Assembly: GCF_016613475.2 (NCBI RefSeq)
Contig: NZ_CP071517.1
Location: 1,302,001-1,366,000, forward strand
DNA: 64,000 nucleotides
Direction: 5' to 3'
DNA from: Lysobacter arenosi
Lineage (GTDB): Bacteria > Pseudomonadota > Gammaproteobacteria > Xanthomonadales > Xanthomonadaceae
This document shows, one piece after another, positions 47,332 to 56,325 of this stretch. Both the position numbers and the translations under genes were made by a program. Within the stretch, counting starts at the first letter, position 1, and each line of letters opens with the position of its first letter. The notes under the pieces are model-generated. The model did not search any database, was not told the DNA's origin, and saw nothing but the letters and a program-made list of their open reading frames with translations.

Positions 47332-48069
47332 TCAACGGCTGTCGCGCTTGCCCTGGTTGTGACGGTCCTGCGTGCCGATGCTGCCCTGGATCGCCTCCAT
47401 GCGGCTTTCGGCGGCATGCAGCTCCCCGGCCTTGGCGGCCGCGCTGTCGGACTGGAAGCCGGGCTTGGGAACGTGTCCGTGGGCGGGATCGAACTGCTGC
47501 CACGGCTGCGGCTGGTGGTCGCGCTCGTGCTTGAGCGCCAGCAGTTCCTGGGTATTGGCCAGTGCCTGCTCGGGGGTGATGCGCGGCTTGCTGGGGGCGC
47601 GTGCAGCGCGCTTGCGCGGGACCGGAGTCTTCACCGCTGCCTTGGCCGGAGCCTTGCGCGCGGTCCGGGCGACGACCTTCTTGGCCGGTGCCTTCCTGGC
47701 AGCCGCCTTTCGGGCGGTGGTCTTGCTGGCAGCCGTCTTGCGAACCGTCTTCCTGGCGACCTTCTTGGCAACCTTGCGTGCCGGCGCCTTGCGCGCGGCC
47801 GTCTTCTTCACGACCTTCCTGGCGACCTTGCTGGCGGCGGTCTTCTTCGCGACCTTCCTGGTTGCGGTCTTTTTTGCCACGGCCTTCTTTGCTGCGGTCT
47901 TGCGCGCGGGGGTCTTGCGCGCCGCGGTCTTGGCGGTGGTCTTCTTCCGGGCCGTTTTGGCGACGACTTTCCGGGCGGACTTCTTTGCAGCCTTCTTGGC
48001 AGCCTTCTTCGCCGGTTTCTTCGCGGTGGCCTTGCGGGCGGTGGTCTTGCCTGCCTTCCTGATCGCCAT
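47332..48069 (-). CDS. Histone H1-like Lys/Ala-rich DNA-binding protein
   Basis: Protein of 245 residues, of which about the first 160 are KA/KT/RK repeats (AKKTA, ARK units), like AlgP and bacterial H1-like proteins. The C-terminal third is acidic/polar and more ordinary ([19 protein letters not shown]). It should compact or regulate the nucleoid; AlgP in Pseudomonas affects alginate transcription, but no alg gene is nearby. Repeats make all frames on both strands open, so the reading was chosen by the Lys/Ala composition and by MAIRKAGK at 48069. Copy number of the repeats may vary between strains. Confidence 0.88.
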   Translation of the reverse strand: MAIRKAGKTTARKATAKKPAKKAAKKAAKKSARKVVAKTARKKTTAKTAARKTPARKTAAKKAVAKKTATRKVAKKTAASKVARKVVKKTAARKAPARKVAKKVARKTVRKTAASKTTARKAAARKAPAKKVVARTARKAPAKAAVKTPVPRKRAARAPSKPRITPEQALANTQELLALKHERDHQPQPWQQFDPAHGHVPKPGFQSDSAAAKAGELHAAESRMEAIQGSIGTQDRHNQGKRDSR

Positions 48070-48255
48070 GCCTGGCACTCCTGGGCATCGTCTGGGGGAG
48101 GTTTTTGGATATCACGGCCAGCATTCATGCCGGGTGAGCGGAACGCGTGCCCGAGCGCCGCATTGCGTCATCCGTTCAGTCCCAGCCACGACCAGTAATG
48201 ACCGATTGCGTCACATTTTCACGCCCAACCCGAGCCCAGACCAAGGTGAGACGGC

Positions 48256-48270
48256 TGGCACGGAATCTGC
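48256..48270 (+). promoter_or_regulatory. Sigma-54 (RpoN) -24/-12 promoter
   Basis: TGGCACGGAATCTGC has GG and GC dinucleotides at the right spacing and matches the consensus TGGCACG-N4-TTGC with one mismatch. It ends 37 bp before the ATG of the 62-aa gene, allowing transcription to start near 48282. No activator site (UAS) is recognised. Confidence 0.65.
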
Positions 48271-48307
48271 GTGACTCAAGACAGGAAAGTCAGTACGGAG
48301 AACACCC

Positions 48308-48496
48308 ATGACCGTGCACCACCTGACCCTCGGCCACGTCAGCGACGACGCCCTGATGACGCGCATGTTCGACCTGGTCCAGAACGGCAAGGAAGGCTCG
48401 ATCGAGTCGTCGCAGATCGATGCCGAGATCTACGCCCGCCTGCTCGAGACCTACGGCGCCGAAGGCGAAACGACGTCGGACCGCCACGCGGCCTGA
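48308..48496 (+). CDS. 62-residue protein of unknown function
   Basis: Small soluble protein of 62 residues, acidic overall, with no signal, cysteine or membrane segment. A central helix-like stretch (DLVQNGKEGSIESSQIDAEI) is its main feature. GGAG lies 8 bases before the ATG and a sigma-54-type promoter lies upstream, so I consider it a real gene. It does not resemble any family I know. A stem-loop follows at 48576. Its regulation suggests a function tied to an RpoN programme such as motility, pili or nitrogen. Confidence 0.7.
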   Translation: MTVHHLTLGHVSDDALMTRMFDLVQNGKEGSIESSQIDAEIYARLLETYGAEGETTSDRHAA

Positions 48497-48575
48497 TCGG
48501 TTGCGACCCGGTTCCAACGACCCGATCCCGAGATCCGGTCGGCACCAGCTCGGGTAGCTGGGGGGCGCCCTGAGC

Positions 48576-48606
48576 GCGGCGGGCCTGCGTGTCGCAGGTC
48601 CGCCGC
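48576..48606. terminator. Stem-loop between convergent genes
   Basis: Stem of 14 bp with one G-T pair (GCGGCGGGCCTGCG/CGCAGGTCCGCCGC) and a 3-base loop. No T-run on either strand. It could protect the 3' ends of the 62-aa gene and the rhomboid gene. Confidence 0.5.
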
Positions 48607-48636
48607 AGTCCCTCCCGCTGCCGCGGTCCGTCCTTC

Positions 48637-49240
48637 TCAGCCGAAGGACGGTTTCATCAGCCGCTCAAGGAAGATCGTTCCCACGCGCGGCTCCATCAGC
48701 AGCATGAACAACACGCCATAGATCGCGCCCGACAGGTGCGCGCTGTGGTTGATGTTGTCGCCGCCGCGACGATCCATCCAGAACGAATAGGCGACGTAGG
48801 CCACCGCGTACAGGATCGCCGGCATCGGCAGCACGAACACGATGATCAGCGACCACGGCTTGAGCAGGACGTAGGCGAACAGCACCGCCGACACCGCGCC
48901 GGAGGCACCCAGGCTGCGGTAGCTCGGATCATGACGGTGGCGCAGATACGTCGGCAGGATCGCGATCACTATCGCCGACAGGTAGAACAGCAGGAAGCCG
49001 AACGGTCCGATCAGCTGTCCGATCACGCCCTCGATCACGCGACCGAAGAAGTACAGCGTGATCATGTTGAACAGCAGGTGCGACCAGTCGGCATGGATGA
49101 ATCCATGCGTCACCAGTCGGTCGTACTGGTGGTTGCGGTCGATCGCCGGCGGCCACAGGATCAGGCGGTTGAGCAGCTGCGGCCTCGAAGGCCAGCCACG
49201 AGACGCCCACGGTCACGGCGATCAGGATGAAAGTCAGCAT
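48637..49240 (-). pseudogene. Rhomboid-family intramembrane protease, frameshifted near the N-terminus
   Basis: The first 20 codons from 49240 (MLTFILIAVTVGVSWLAFEA) are in one frame and the rest (PQLLNRLILW, HADWSHLLFNM onward) in another. The break lies near 49179-49186. Two missing bases, or one extra, would restore a 200-201-residue protein of about six membrane helices. The catalytic dyad is present as GASGAVSA (Ser) and HSAHLSGA (His). It is 40 bp after a POT transporter that is itself frameshifted; both errors may share a cause. Confidence 0.75.
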
Positions 49241-49280
49241 CCGTTGAAGCTCCTGGCATCGATGTCGGCAGTGGTCGGCA

Positions 49281-50886
49281 TCATGCGCTGCGGTAGTTGT
49301 CCTGCATCGGATAGGTGCGCGCGTACAGCGCGAACGCCGCCGCGGCAACGAAAGCGAAGCCGGCGAAGAAGAACATCAGGAAGGCGTTCTCGCTCAGGCC
49401 GGTGTTGGCGATATGCGAGATCACCGCATCGTTGCGGACGCTGGCATTGGTCAGCAGCACCCACAGGCTGCCGAAGGTGATGGCCAAGGTACCAGAAGGC
49501 CATGATCACGCCCTTCATCGCGCGCGGTGCCTGGCTGTAGGCGAACTCGAGCGCGGTCGCCGACACCAGCACTTCGCCGAAGGTCAGCAGCGCGTACGGC
49601 AGCATCTGCCAGTCCAGCGTCACCGCATGGCCACCGTCGAGGTACAGCTGGATCAGGCCCGCGCCGATCCAGGCCACGCCGGAAAACGCGATGCCCCAGC
49701 CCATGCGCTTGAGTGCGGTCGGCTCGTAGCCGAGCTTGCGCAGTGCCGGGTACAGCACGATGTTGTTGAACGGGATCAGCAGCATCACCAGCAGCGGATT
49801 GATCGCCTGCATCTGCGCGGCGTCCTTGATCAGCCAGCTCGGCCACCACCAGGAGTCGTGCGGCATCACCATCTCGTTGCCCTGCAGCACCCAGGTCGAG
49901 GCCTTCTGGTCGAACAGCGAATGGAACGGCGTCGCCAGCGCGAACACGATCAGGATGCGCAGCACCGCGCGCACGCCGTCGACCGCGGCTTCCGGGTGCT
50001 TGCCGCGTGCGCGGTCGAGTTGCATCGAGGTGCCCATGCCGCCGAAAGCGATGATCAGGCCCAGCGCCATGCAGGCGCAGATCACGAAACCGAGCTTGGG
50101 AATCAGCAACAGCGCGCCGATCGCGAGCACGCCGCCGATGGCCGCCACGACCAGGCCCGGCCGGCCCTGCCCCGGCGCCTGCGACAGCAGCGCGGTACGC
50201 GCCACGTGCAGGAACGAGTCCGGGTCGGCTGCTGCCGGCGGCACGTTGACGTACTGCTTGCGACCCAGCCAGAAGATGAAGGTGGCGATGAACATCAGCA
50301 CGCCGGGAATGCCGAATGCCACGGCCGGGCCGTACTCGCGCAGGAAGATCGGCATCAGCAGTGACGCGAAGAAGCTGCCGAAGTTGATGATCCAGTAGAA
50401 GGCGTCGAAGACGATCTTCGCCAGGTGCTTGTTGCTCTGGTCGAACTGGTCGCCGCAGAACGACACCACCAGCGGTTTGATGCCGCCTGACCCCAGTGCG
50501 ATCAGGAACAGGCCCGTATAGAAGCCGGTGCGGTTGTCCTCGAAGATCGCCAGGCAGGCATGGCCGACGCAGTAGACCAGCGAGAACCACAGCACGGTCT
50601 GGTACTTGCCGAAGAAGCGGTCGGCCAGCCAGCCGCCCAGCAGCGGGAAGAAGTACACGCCGATGACGAAGCTGTGGAAGACGTCCTTGGCGATGCCCGC
50701 ACGTTCGGCTTCAGGTGCGTACAGCAGCAGCGTGCTGACCAGGAACGGCGTCAGGATGTTGCGCATCCCGTAGAAGCTGAACCGCTCGCAGCCCTCGTTG
50801 CCGATGATGTAGGGAATCTGCCGGGGCATCTTGCCCTGGGAGTCCCCGTGGTGTTCGGCGGTGGCGGCGCTTGCGGTGGTCGTCAT
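49281..50886 (-). pseudogene. POT-family (PTR2) peptide transporter, frameshifted near the C-terminus
   Basis: Proton-coupled oligopeptide transporter with 14 or so membrane helices. The POT motif starts EGCERFSFYG (residues 31-40), GGWLADRFFG follows at about 84-93, and FYWIINFG lies at 163-170. The frame is lost near 49486-49487, where CTTGG in place of CTGG shifts the last quarter. Removing one T rejoins AFWYL to AITFGSLWVLLTN and gives 534 residues ending PMQDNYRSA. Without correction the tail is nonsense. Confidence 0.8.
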
Positions 50887-50994
50887 CTACGGCGGTCCTG
50901 CGGGTACGTTCACGGATTCAGTGCGGGCGTGCCGCGGCCGGCAGCGCCGGCAGCGGCGGATGGGCAAGCCTACCCGATCGGCGCTCGCCGTCGC

Positions 50995-51627
50995 TCAGGC
51001 CCAGTCGGTCAGGCCTTCGCGTTCGTACAGGGTCTTGAAGGACGGCCGTGCCTTCAGGGCCTGCGCCAGTGCCGCCAGGTGCGGCCAGTCGTGACCAGGG
51101 CGCGGCATGTTGCGGGTCCAGCGCATCAGCATGGCAAGGTAGAAGTCAGCCGCGCTCAGGCGATCGCCGAGCAGGTACGGGCCATTCGCGGCCCGGTGCG
51201 CGTCCAGTCGATCCCAGGCCGCCTCGACGCGGCGGCGGGTGCCTTCGCGGATTTCGTCGGCATTGGAGTCGTCGATGATGTCGCCCGGGTACCACCACAA
51301 CCGCATCGGCGATTGCACGGTGTTGGCCAGGTTCAACATCCACTGCAGGTAGGGGCCGCGCAGCGGACTGTCGAGCGCGGGCGCAAGCCCCGACTCGGCA
51401 TGGCGATCGGCCAGATGCAGCACGAGTGCAGCTGCCTCGTAGAGCGGCTTGCCGTCGGCAACCAGGGTCGGCACCAGGCCATTGGGATTGAGCGCGAGGT
51501 AGTCGTCGGACTTGTGCTGCCTGGCCTGCGTGTCGACCAGGCGCAGCTCGTGCGGCACGTCGAACTCGATCAGCAACCAATGGACGACCAGGCTCGCCGC
51601 GCCGGGCGAGTAATAGAGGCTGTACAT
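50995..51627 (-). CDS. Glutathione S-transferase family protein
   Basis: Protein of 210 residues with an N-terminal thioredoxin fold (MYSLYYSPGAASLVVHW; then NPNGLVPTLV and the glutathione-binding EAAAL) and a helical C-terminal domain. It is more like the beta/GstB-like group than the GST at 8808. The substrate is unknown. It is 108 bp before the transporter on the same strand. ATG 51627 begins directly at the fold; the 12 extra codons upstream are not conserved. Confidence 0.88.
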   Translation of the reverse strand: MYSLYYSPGAASLVVHWLLIEFDVPHELRLVDTQARQHKSDDYLALNPNGLVPTLVADGKPLYEAAALVLHLADRHAESGLAPALDSPLRGPYLQWMLNLANTVQSPMRLWWYPGDIIDDSNADEIREGTRRRVEAAWDRLDAHRAANGPYLLGDRLSAADFYLAMLMRWTRNMPRPGHDWPHLAALAQALKARPSFKTLYEREGLTDWA

Positions 51628-51682
51628 GCGGGGATCCCCAATGATCAGGCGCCATGATCGCATGCGGGTCGATGCGACTGCC

Positions 51683-51784
51683 CGTCATCCCGGCGAAAGC
51701 CGGGACCCAACTTGATCCTGCTCTGCAGCGGCGAAGTCGGAGGCCGAAAGGCAAAATGGTTCCCGGCGTTCGCCGGGACGACGG
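51683..51784. repeat. Pair of head-to-head REP-like palindromes
   Basis: Copies at 51683-51709 and 51756-51784 are inverted and 46 bp apart, the same layout as the pair at 18976-19080. They lie between divergent genes, not at a 3' end, which is less usual for such pairs. Confidence 0.85.
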
Positions 51785-51791
51785 GGCCTCA

Positions 51792-51814
51792 CTGCTGACA
51801 CGGCATGTCAGCAG
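51792..51814. repeat. Perfect 9-bp hairpin upstream of the M14 peptidase
   Basis: CTGCTGACA-CGGCA-TGTCAGCAG, 75 bp before the start codon. It could be a regulator site or an mRNA structure. Unknown. Confidence 0.45.
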
Positions 51815-51888
51815 CGTGACCCTCACCGGCAAAGCTGTGGCCCCGGCTCGGCTACCATGCCGCGACATTTTCGTGAGATGCCCGCGCA

Positions 51889-53667
51889 ATGACCCGTTCG
51901 CCGCTCGCCGTCGCAACCCTCGCCGCACTGCTCACCACTCTCCCCGCCCTCGCCGCCCCGACCTCCTCCGCGCTGACCACCGTGTCCGAGCGCAGCGGCT
52001 TCGTGAAAACCGGTCGCTATGACGAGGTCATCGCCCTGTGCGCCGAGTTCGCGCGGCGCTATCCCGACGCGGTGCGTTGCAGCGACTTCGGCACCACGCC
52101 CGAAGGCCGGCCGATGAAGGTGCTGGTCGTGTCGAAGGCCGGTGCGTTCACGCCGGAAGCCGCGAAGGCCAAGGGCCTGCCGGTCATGCTGATCCAGGGC
52201 GGCATCCATGCCGGCGAGATCGACGGCAAGGATGCCGGCTTCCTCGCCCTGCGCCAGGCGCTCGATGGCGAAGCCGCGCCCGGCGCGCTCGACAAGCAGG
52301 TGCTGCTGTTCGTGCCGGTGTTCAACGTCGACGGCCACGAGCGCTTTGCCCGCTGGAACCGTCCCAACCAGCGCGGCCCGGAGGAAATGGGCTGGCGCAC
52401 CACCGCGCAGAACTACAACCTCAACCGCGACTACGTGAAGGCCGACACGGCCGAAATGCAGGCGATGCTGAAGCTGGTCGATGCCTGGGACCCGCTCGCC
52501 TACGTCGACCTGCACGTCACCGACGGCGCCAAGTTCGAACACGACGTCTCGATCCAGGTCGAGCCGGTGAACAGCGGCGACGAAGCATTGCGCGCCGCCG
52601 GCACCGACCTGCGCGATGGCGTGATCGAGCAGCTGGCCGCGGAAGGTTCGCTGCCGCTGTCGTTCTATCCGTCGTTCGTGAAGAGCGACGAACCCGATTC
52701 GGGCTTCGAGGACGGCGTTCCCACGCCGCGCTTCTCGCATGGCTACTTCCAGCTGCGCAATCGCCTGGGCATGCTGGTCGAGACGCACTCCTGGCGCGAG
52801 TATCCGCATCGCGTCAAGGTCACGCGCAACATCATCGTCGCCCTGCTCGACCTGGTTGCCAGCAATGGCGCGCAGTGGCAGCAGCAGACCACGGAGGCCG
52901 ACAAGCGTGCCGCCGCCCTCGGCGGCCAGCCGGTCGCCCTCGACTACAAGGCCACCGACAAGAGCCGCACCATCGACTTCCGCGGTTATGCCTACACGCG
53001 CACGCCGTCGGAAGTGTCGGGCGCGTTGATGACCCGCTACGACGAGACCAAGCCGGAGATCTGGAAGCTGCCGATCCGCGACCAGATCGTGCCCGACCAC
53101 GTCGTCACCGCACCGCGGGGCGGTTACCTCGTGCCGGCCGCGCATGCGGGCTGGGTTGCGGCCAAGCTCGACCAGCATGGCATCAGCTACCGCCGCCTCG
53201 CCGCCGCACAGTCGAAGGCCAAGGTCGAAGCGTTCCGCGCCGACAAGGCCAGCTTCGGTGCGCAATCGGTCGAGGGACACCAGCGCCTGACGCTGAGCGG
53301 CCAGTGGCAGGCCGAGACCCAGGACGTCGCCGCCGGTGCCCTGTTCGTGCCGATCGCGCAGCCCGAGGCGCGGCTGGTCATGGCACTGCTGGAACCGCAG
53401 GCGCCCGACGCGCTGGTGGCCTGGGGCGAGTTCAACAACCACTTCGAGCGCAAGGAATACATGGAGGACTACGTCGCCGAGGACGTGGCGCGGCAGATGC
53501 TCAAGGACCCGAAGGTCAAGGCCGAGTTCGAACAACGCCTCAAGGACGATGCCGCCTTCGCCGCCGACCCGCAGGCGCGACTGGAATTCTTCGCCCGACG
53601 CCATTCTTCCTGGGATTCGCGCTACCGCCTGTACCCGGTGCTGCGCACCGATGGCACACCACGCTGA
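51889..53667 (+). CDS. Exported M14 zinc carboxypeptidase-like protein
   Basis: Metallopeptidase of 592 residues with a Sec signal (cleavage near PALAAPT). Metal-binding residues are visible as GIHAGE (His107, Glu110) and DLHVTDG (His209). The catalytic Glu lies in VETHSW (Glu298), so the zinc peptidase site looks complete. About 270 residues after it are not assigned to a domain. It would act in the periplasm or outside on peptides or muropeptides. The RpoN-like and REP elements are well upstream. Confidence 0.9.
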   Translation: MTRSPLAVATLAALLTTLPALAAPTSSALTTVSERSGFVKTGRYDEVIALCAEFARRYPDAVRCSDFGTTPEGRPMKVLVVSKAGAFTPEAAKAKGLPVMLIQGGIHAGEIDGKDAGFLALRQALDGEAAPGALDKQVLLFVPVFNVDGHERFARWNRPNQRGPEEMGWRTTAQNYNLNRDYVKADTAEMQAMLKLVDAWDPLAYVDLHVTDGAKFEHDVSIQVEPVNSGDEALRAAGTDLRDGVIEQLAAEGSLPLSFYPSFVKSDEPDSGFEDGVPTPRFSHGYFQLRNRLGMLVETHSWREYPHRVKVTRNIIVALLDLVASNGAQWQQQTTEADKRAAALGGQPVALDYKATDKSRTIDFRGYAYTRTPSEVSGALMTRYDETKPEIWKLPIRDQIVPDHVVTAPRGGYLVPAAHAGWVAAKLDQHGISYRRLAAAQSKAKVEAFRADKASFGAQSVEGHQRLTLSGQWQAETQDVAAGALFVPIAQPEARLVMALLEPQAPDALVAWGEFNNHFERKEYMEDYVAEDVARQMLKDPKVKAEFEQRLKDDAAFAADPQARLEFFARRHSSWDSRYRLYPVLRTDGTPR

Positions 53668-53721
53668 CGCATTTTCAACATCCGCACCGCTAGGCTGGGC
53701 ATCTTCCAAGGAGAGATGCCC

Positions 53722-54783
53722 ATGATCGAGTCGAAGCCGTTTTCGTCGTCGCTGCCCGGCCTGTTCGGCATCGCCCTGGCGGTGTCGCTGGCGGCCTGCC
53801 AGCCAGGCAACGACTCCGGGGCTGCTTCGACCGCGCCTGCGCCAGCTGCCACGCCACCGCTGACCCAGGGCGCGCACGCGATCACCGGCACCGCCGGTTA
53901 CCGCGAGCGGATCATGATGCCGCCGGGCTCGAGCCTGCGCGTGCAACTGATCGACAACCTGCTCGCCGACACGCCCGATGCGGTGCTGTCGGACATGACG
54001 TTCAAGGACCTGTCGGGCCCGCCGTTCGCCTTCAGCCTGCCCTATGACCCGGTCAAGCTGCGCAGCAGTGGCCAGTACGGTTTGCATGCCTCGCTGATCG
54101 GGCCGGACGGCAAGCTGTGGTTCGTCACCGATACGCGCGCGCCGGTGGACCCTGCCGCCAACGCGCCGGTCGAATTGCAGCTGGTGCGCGTGGCGTCCCC
54201 CGCGCCGGCCGCCGCCGCAGGCAAGACCAGCTACTGGCAATGCGGCGAGCTTCGCCTCAGCGCCGACTTCAGCCAGGCCGAACGCACCGTGCTGTCGTTC
54301 TCCGGGCGCGACCTGACGATCCCGCTGGCGATGTCCGCCTCCGGCGCGCGCTATGCAGACGACAAGGGCAACGAGTTCTGGACCAAGGGTGACAGCGGCA
54401 CGCTCACGCTGAGCGGCGAGGACAAGCGCGAGTGCAAACAGGCCGACGGCCCGTCACCGTGGGAAGCGGCCAAGGCACGCGACATCGGCTTCCGCGCGGT
54501 CGGTAACGAACCGGGCTGGTGGGTCGAGGTCGGCATGGGCGAGGCGCCGCTGCTGCGCGCCGAACTCGATTACGGCGCGCGCAAGATCGAGGTTGCCAAC
54601 GCGCAGCCGCTCAAGGGCGCGACAGGTTTCAGTGGCAAGACCGCCAACGGCACGCAGGTCGAGCTGAAGATCGAACGCAAGCCATGCCAGGACGACATGA
54701 GTGGCAGTTCGTTCGAGGCCAGCGCGCAGCTCAGCGCGGGCGGAAAGACGTACAAGGGTTGCGGCGCCTTCCTTCGGGACTGA
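53722..54783 (+). CDS. Three-domain lipoprotein: YbaY-type, MliC-type and COG3650-type
   Basis: Protein of 353 residues with lipobox LAAC (Cys26). A YbaY-type domain (GTAGYRERIMMPPGSSLRVQ, about 40-155) is followed by an MliC-like lysozyme-inhibitor domain (SYWQCGELRLSADFS to KREC, about 168-238) and a COG3650/META-like C-terminal domain with conserved CQDDMSG and GCGAF. It likely anchors to the outer membrane and may inhibit C-type lysozyme; the last domain is of unknown role. AAGGAG is 8 bases before the ATG at 53722, which decides this start over 53716. Confidence 0.83.
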   Translation: MIESKPFSSSLPGLFGIALAVSLAACQPGNDSGAASTAPAPAATPPLTQGAHAITGTAGYRERIMMPPGSSLRVQLIDNLLADTPDAVLSDMTFKDLSGPPFAFSLPYDPVKLRSSGQYGLHASLIGPDGKLWFVTDTRAPVDPAANAPVELQLVRVASPAPAAAAGKTSYWQCGELRLSADFSQAERTVLSFSGRDLTIPLAMSASGARYADDKGNEFWTKGDSGTLTLSGEDKRECKQADGPSPWEAAKARDIGFRAVGNEPGWWVEVGMGEAPLLRAELDYGARKIEVANAQPLKGATGFSGKTANGTQVELKIERKPCQDDMSGSSFEASAQLSAGGKTYKGCGAFLRD

Positions 54784-54795
54784 CGACCTCAGCCG

Positions 54796-55395
54796 CTACG
54801 ACATGTACTTCCAGTTGCGCGACTTGCCCTCGGCCACCCACTCCAGGGTCTGCTGCAGGCGTCGCTGTCGGGTTTCCTCGCGCTTGGCTTCGACGATCCA
54901 CTCGATGTAATCGCGTCGATAGCTGGGCGGGAACGCCTCAAAATGCGCGCGCGCCTTGGCGTTCTTCCGCAACGCGGCGGCGAGGTCTTCGGGAACCTCC
55001 AGCGCCGGCTTGGCCTTCGCCGCCTTGCTGGCCGGACGCGTGCTGCCGCTGTCGATCAGCGCCATCGCCTGCTTGATGAAGCCGGTCAGTTCACGCTTGC
55101 CGGGCAGGTCCGCGATGCGGGTGATCCGGCCGAACTGGCCCATGCCCTGCTCGCTGCGCGCGGCGCCTTCGATCTGCTCGCCCTGCCAGAAACCAAAACC
55201 GACGTGCTGCTTGAACGCGGCCATGCCGCACAGGATCTTGCCGCGGTAGGTGAAGCTCGGCATGCCCCATTTGATCGTTTCCTCGACCTCCGGGCAGCCT
55301 CTGTGCACGACCGCGCGCAAGTGCTCGAGCAGTGGTCGGGCGAACTCCGCAGAACGGGCGATATAGGCGTCGATTCGCGGGTCGAGGGCGGCCAT
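54796..55395 (-). CDS. YdeI/OmdA-family protein with DUF1801 domain
   Basis: Protein of 199 residues. A DUF1801 domain (EETIKWGMPSFTYRGKILCG) is followed by a YdeI/OmpD-associated C-terminal segment ending AHFEAFPPSYRRDYIEWI and REETRQRRLQQTLEW. The pair is common in stress-related bacterial proteins; no activity is established. It converges with the lipoprotein gene. No cysteine or signal of note. Confidence 0.88.
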   Translation of the reverse strand: MAALDPRIDAYIARSAEFARPLLEHLRAVVHRGCPEVEETIKWGMPSFTYRGKILCGMAAFKQHVGFGFWQGEQIEGAARSEQGMGQFGRITRIADLPGKRELTGFIKQAMALIDSGSTRPASKAAKAKPALEVPEDLAAALRKNAKARAHFEAFPPSYRRDYIEWIVEAKREETRQRRLQQTLEWVAEGKSRNWKYMS

Positions 55396-55493
55396 GGACG
55401 GTTCCGGAGTGAGCGCGTCCTATTGTGCACATGCTTCCACGTTGGAACAGTCGAGGGGCGGAAAATGTCACCGGCAGCGAAGGGGGAACGGCC

Positions 55494-55736
55494 ATGGCCC
55501 TGCGTGATCGACGTACACCAGGCACCGACATCCATGTACAGCAGCGCCGCATCGGCCTGACCGGTCCGCAGGCCCGGATGCTGGTCGCCTGCGAACACTA
55601 CGGCTGGAAGCTGGCCTTCATCCGCGAGCCGCTGGAGCATCCGACGCCGGTGCTGTTCGCAACCGACCGCGACTTCGTCGTCGTGCGCGAGGACGGCAGC
55701 ATCGACCGCGAACCGCAGATCGAGCTTCGACACTGA
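55494..55736 (+). CDS. Small conserved hypothetical protein
   Basis: Protein of 80 residues with a core QRRIGLTGPQARMLVACEHY and ATDRDFVVVREDGSI. It has no membrane segment. AGGGGGA is 8 bases before ATG 55494, which supports this start over the longer reading from 55425. I recognise it only as a Xanthomonadaceae-type hypothetical. No function is proposed. Confidence 0.7.
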   Translation: MALRDRRTPGTDIHVQQRRIGLTGPQARMLVACEHYGWKLAFIREPLEHPTPVLFATDRDFVVVREDGSIDREPQIELRH

Positions 55737-55748
55737 CCAGGCTCGGCT

Positions 55749-56294
55749 TCACCGCCGCAACGGCCAGCGTTCGATGATCCGGTAGGGTTGGCCGGACTGG
55801 CTGTCGACCAGGACGAAGTCGTGCACCGGCCACGACAGTGGCGCGATCGGCGTGACAGGAAGATGGCGGCGCACGTTGCGCTGGATGGTCACGTGCGGGC
55901 TGAAGGCCGGTGCCGGCCGCAGGGGCACCTCGTGTTGGCGCAGCGCGATGCCCAGCGAATCCCAAAGTTCCTGCAGGCCTGCGGGAGTTGCAGTCGGACC
56001 CAGCCAGCAGACATTGCTGCCACGGAAGCTGCCGGCGCAATCCAGCTCCAGTGCGAAGGGCGACACGCGAATCTGCGCAGCGGCCGCGCATGCGCCGTCG
56101 AGCAAGGCCGGCGGCAACGAAGCGAAGTCACCGAGGAACTGCAGCGTCATGTGCAAACGCGCGGCGTTGAGCCGGCGCCCGCCGGGCGAGAGTTCCCGCT
56201 CAATGCGCGCCGCCTCCTCGTCGATCGAATGCCGCAGCGCATCGTCGGGCCACAGGGCGAAGAACAGGCGATGCATCTGCGGGCCGTCGCTCAT
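55749..56294 (-). CDS. thpR: RNA 2',3'-cyclic phosphodiesterase ThpR
   Basis: 2H-phosphoesterase of 181 residues that hydrolyses RNA 2',3'-cyclic ends. Both catalytic motifs are intact: HMTL (His48) and HVTI (His134), placed as in the family, after LFFALWPDDAL. The start at 56294 gives a normal N-terminus; an upstream in-frame reading overlaps the SRPBCC gene. That gene lies 31 bp upstream, so an operon is likely, though their roles are not obviously linked. Confidence 0.92.
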   Translation of the reverse strand: MSDGPQMHRLFFALWPDDALRHSIDEEAARIERELSPGGRRLNAARLHMTLQFLGDFASLPPALLDGACAAAAQIRVSPFALELDCAGSFRGSNVCWLGPTATPAGLQELWDSLGIALRQHEVPLRPAPAFSPHVTIQRNVRRHLPVTPIAPLSWPVHDFVLVDSQSGQPYRIIERWPLRR

Positions 56295-56325
56295 GGCAAC
56301 GTTTGCCTGGCCGGCGCCGTGCTGC

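Noticed and set aside
47264..48274. Alternative frames through the H1-like repeat gene, including a 300-aa plus-strand reading
   Set aside because: Repeat periodicity keeps several frames open on both strands. Only the minus-strand Lys/Ala reading matches a known family and has a sensible start.
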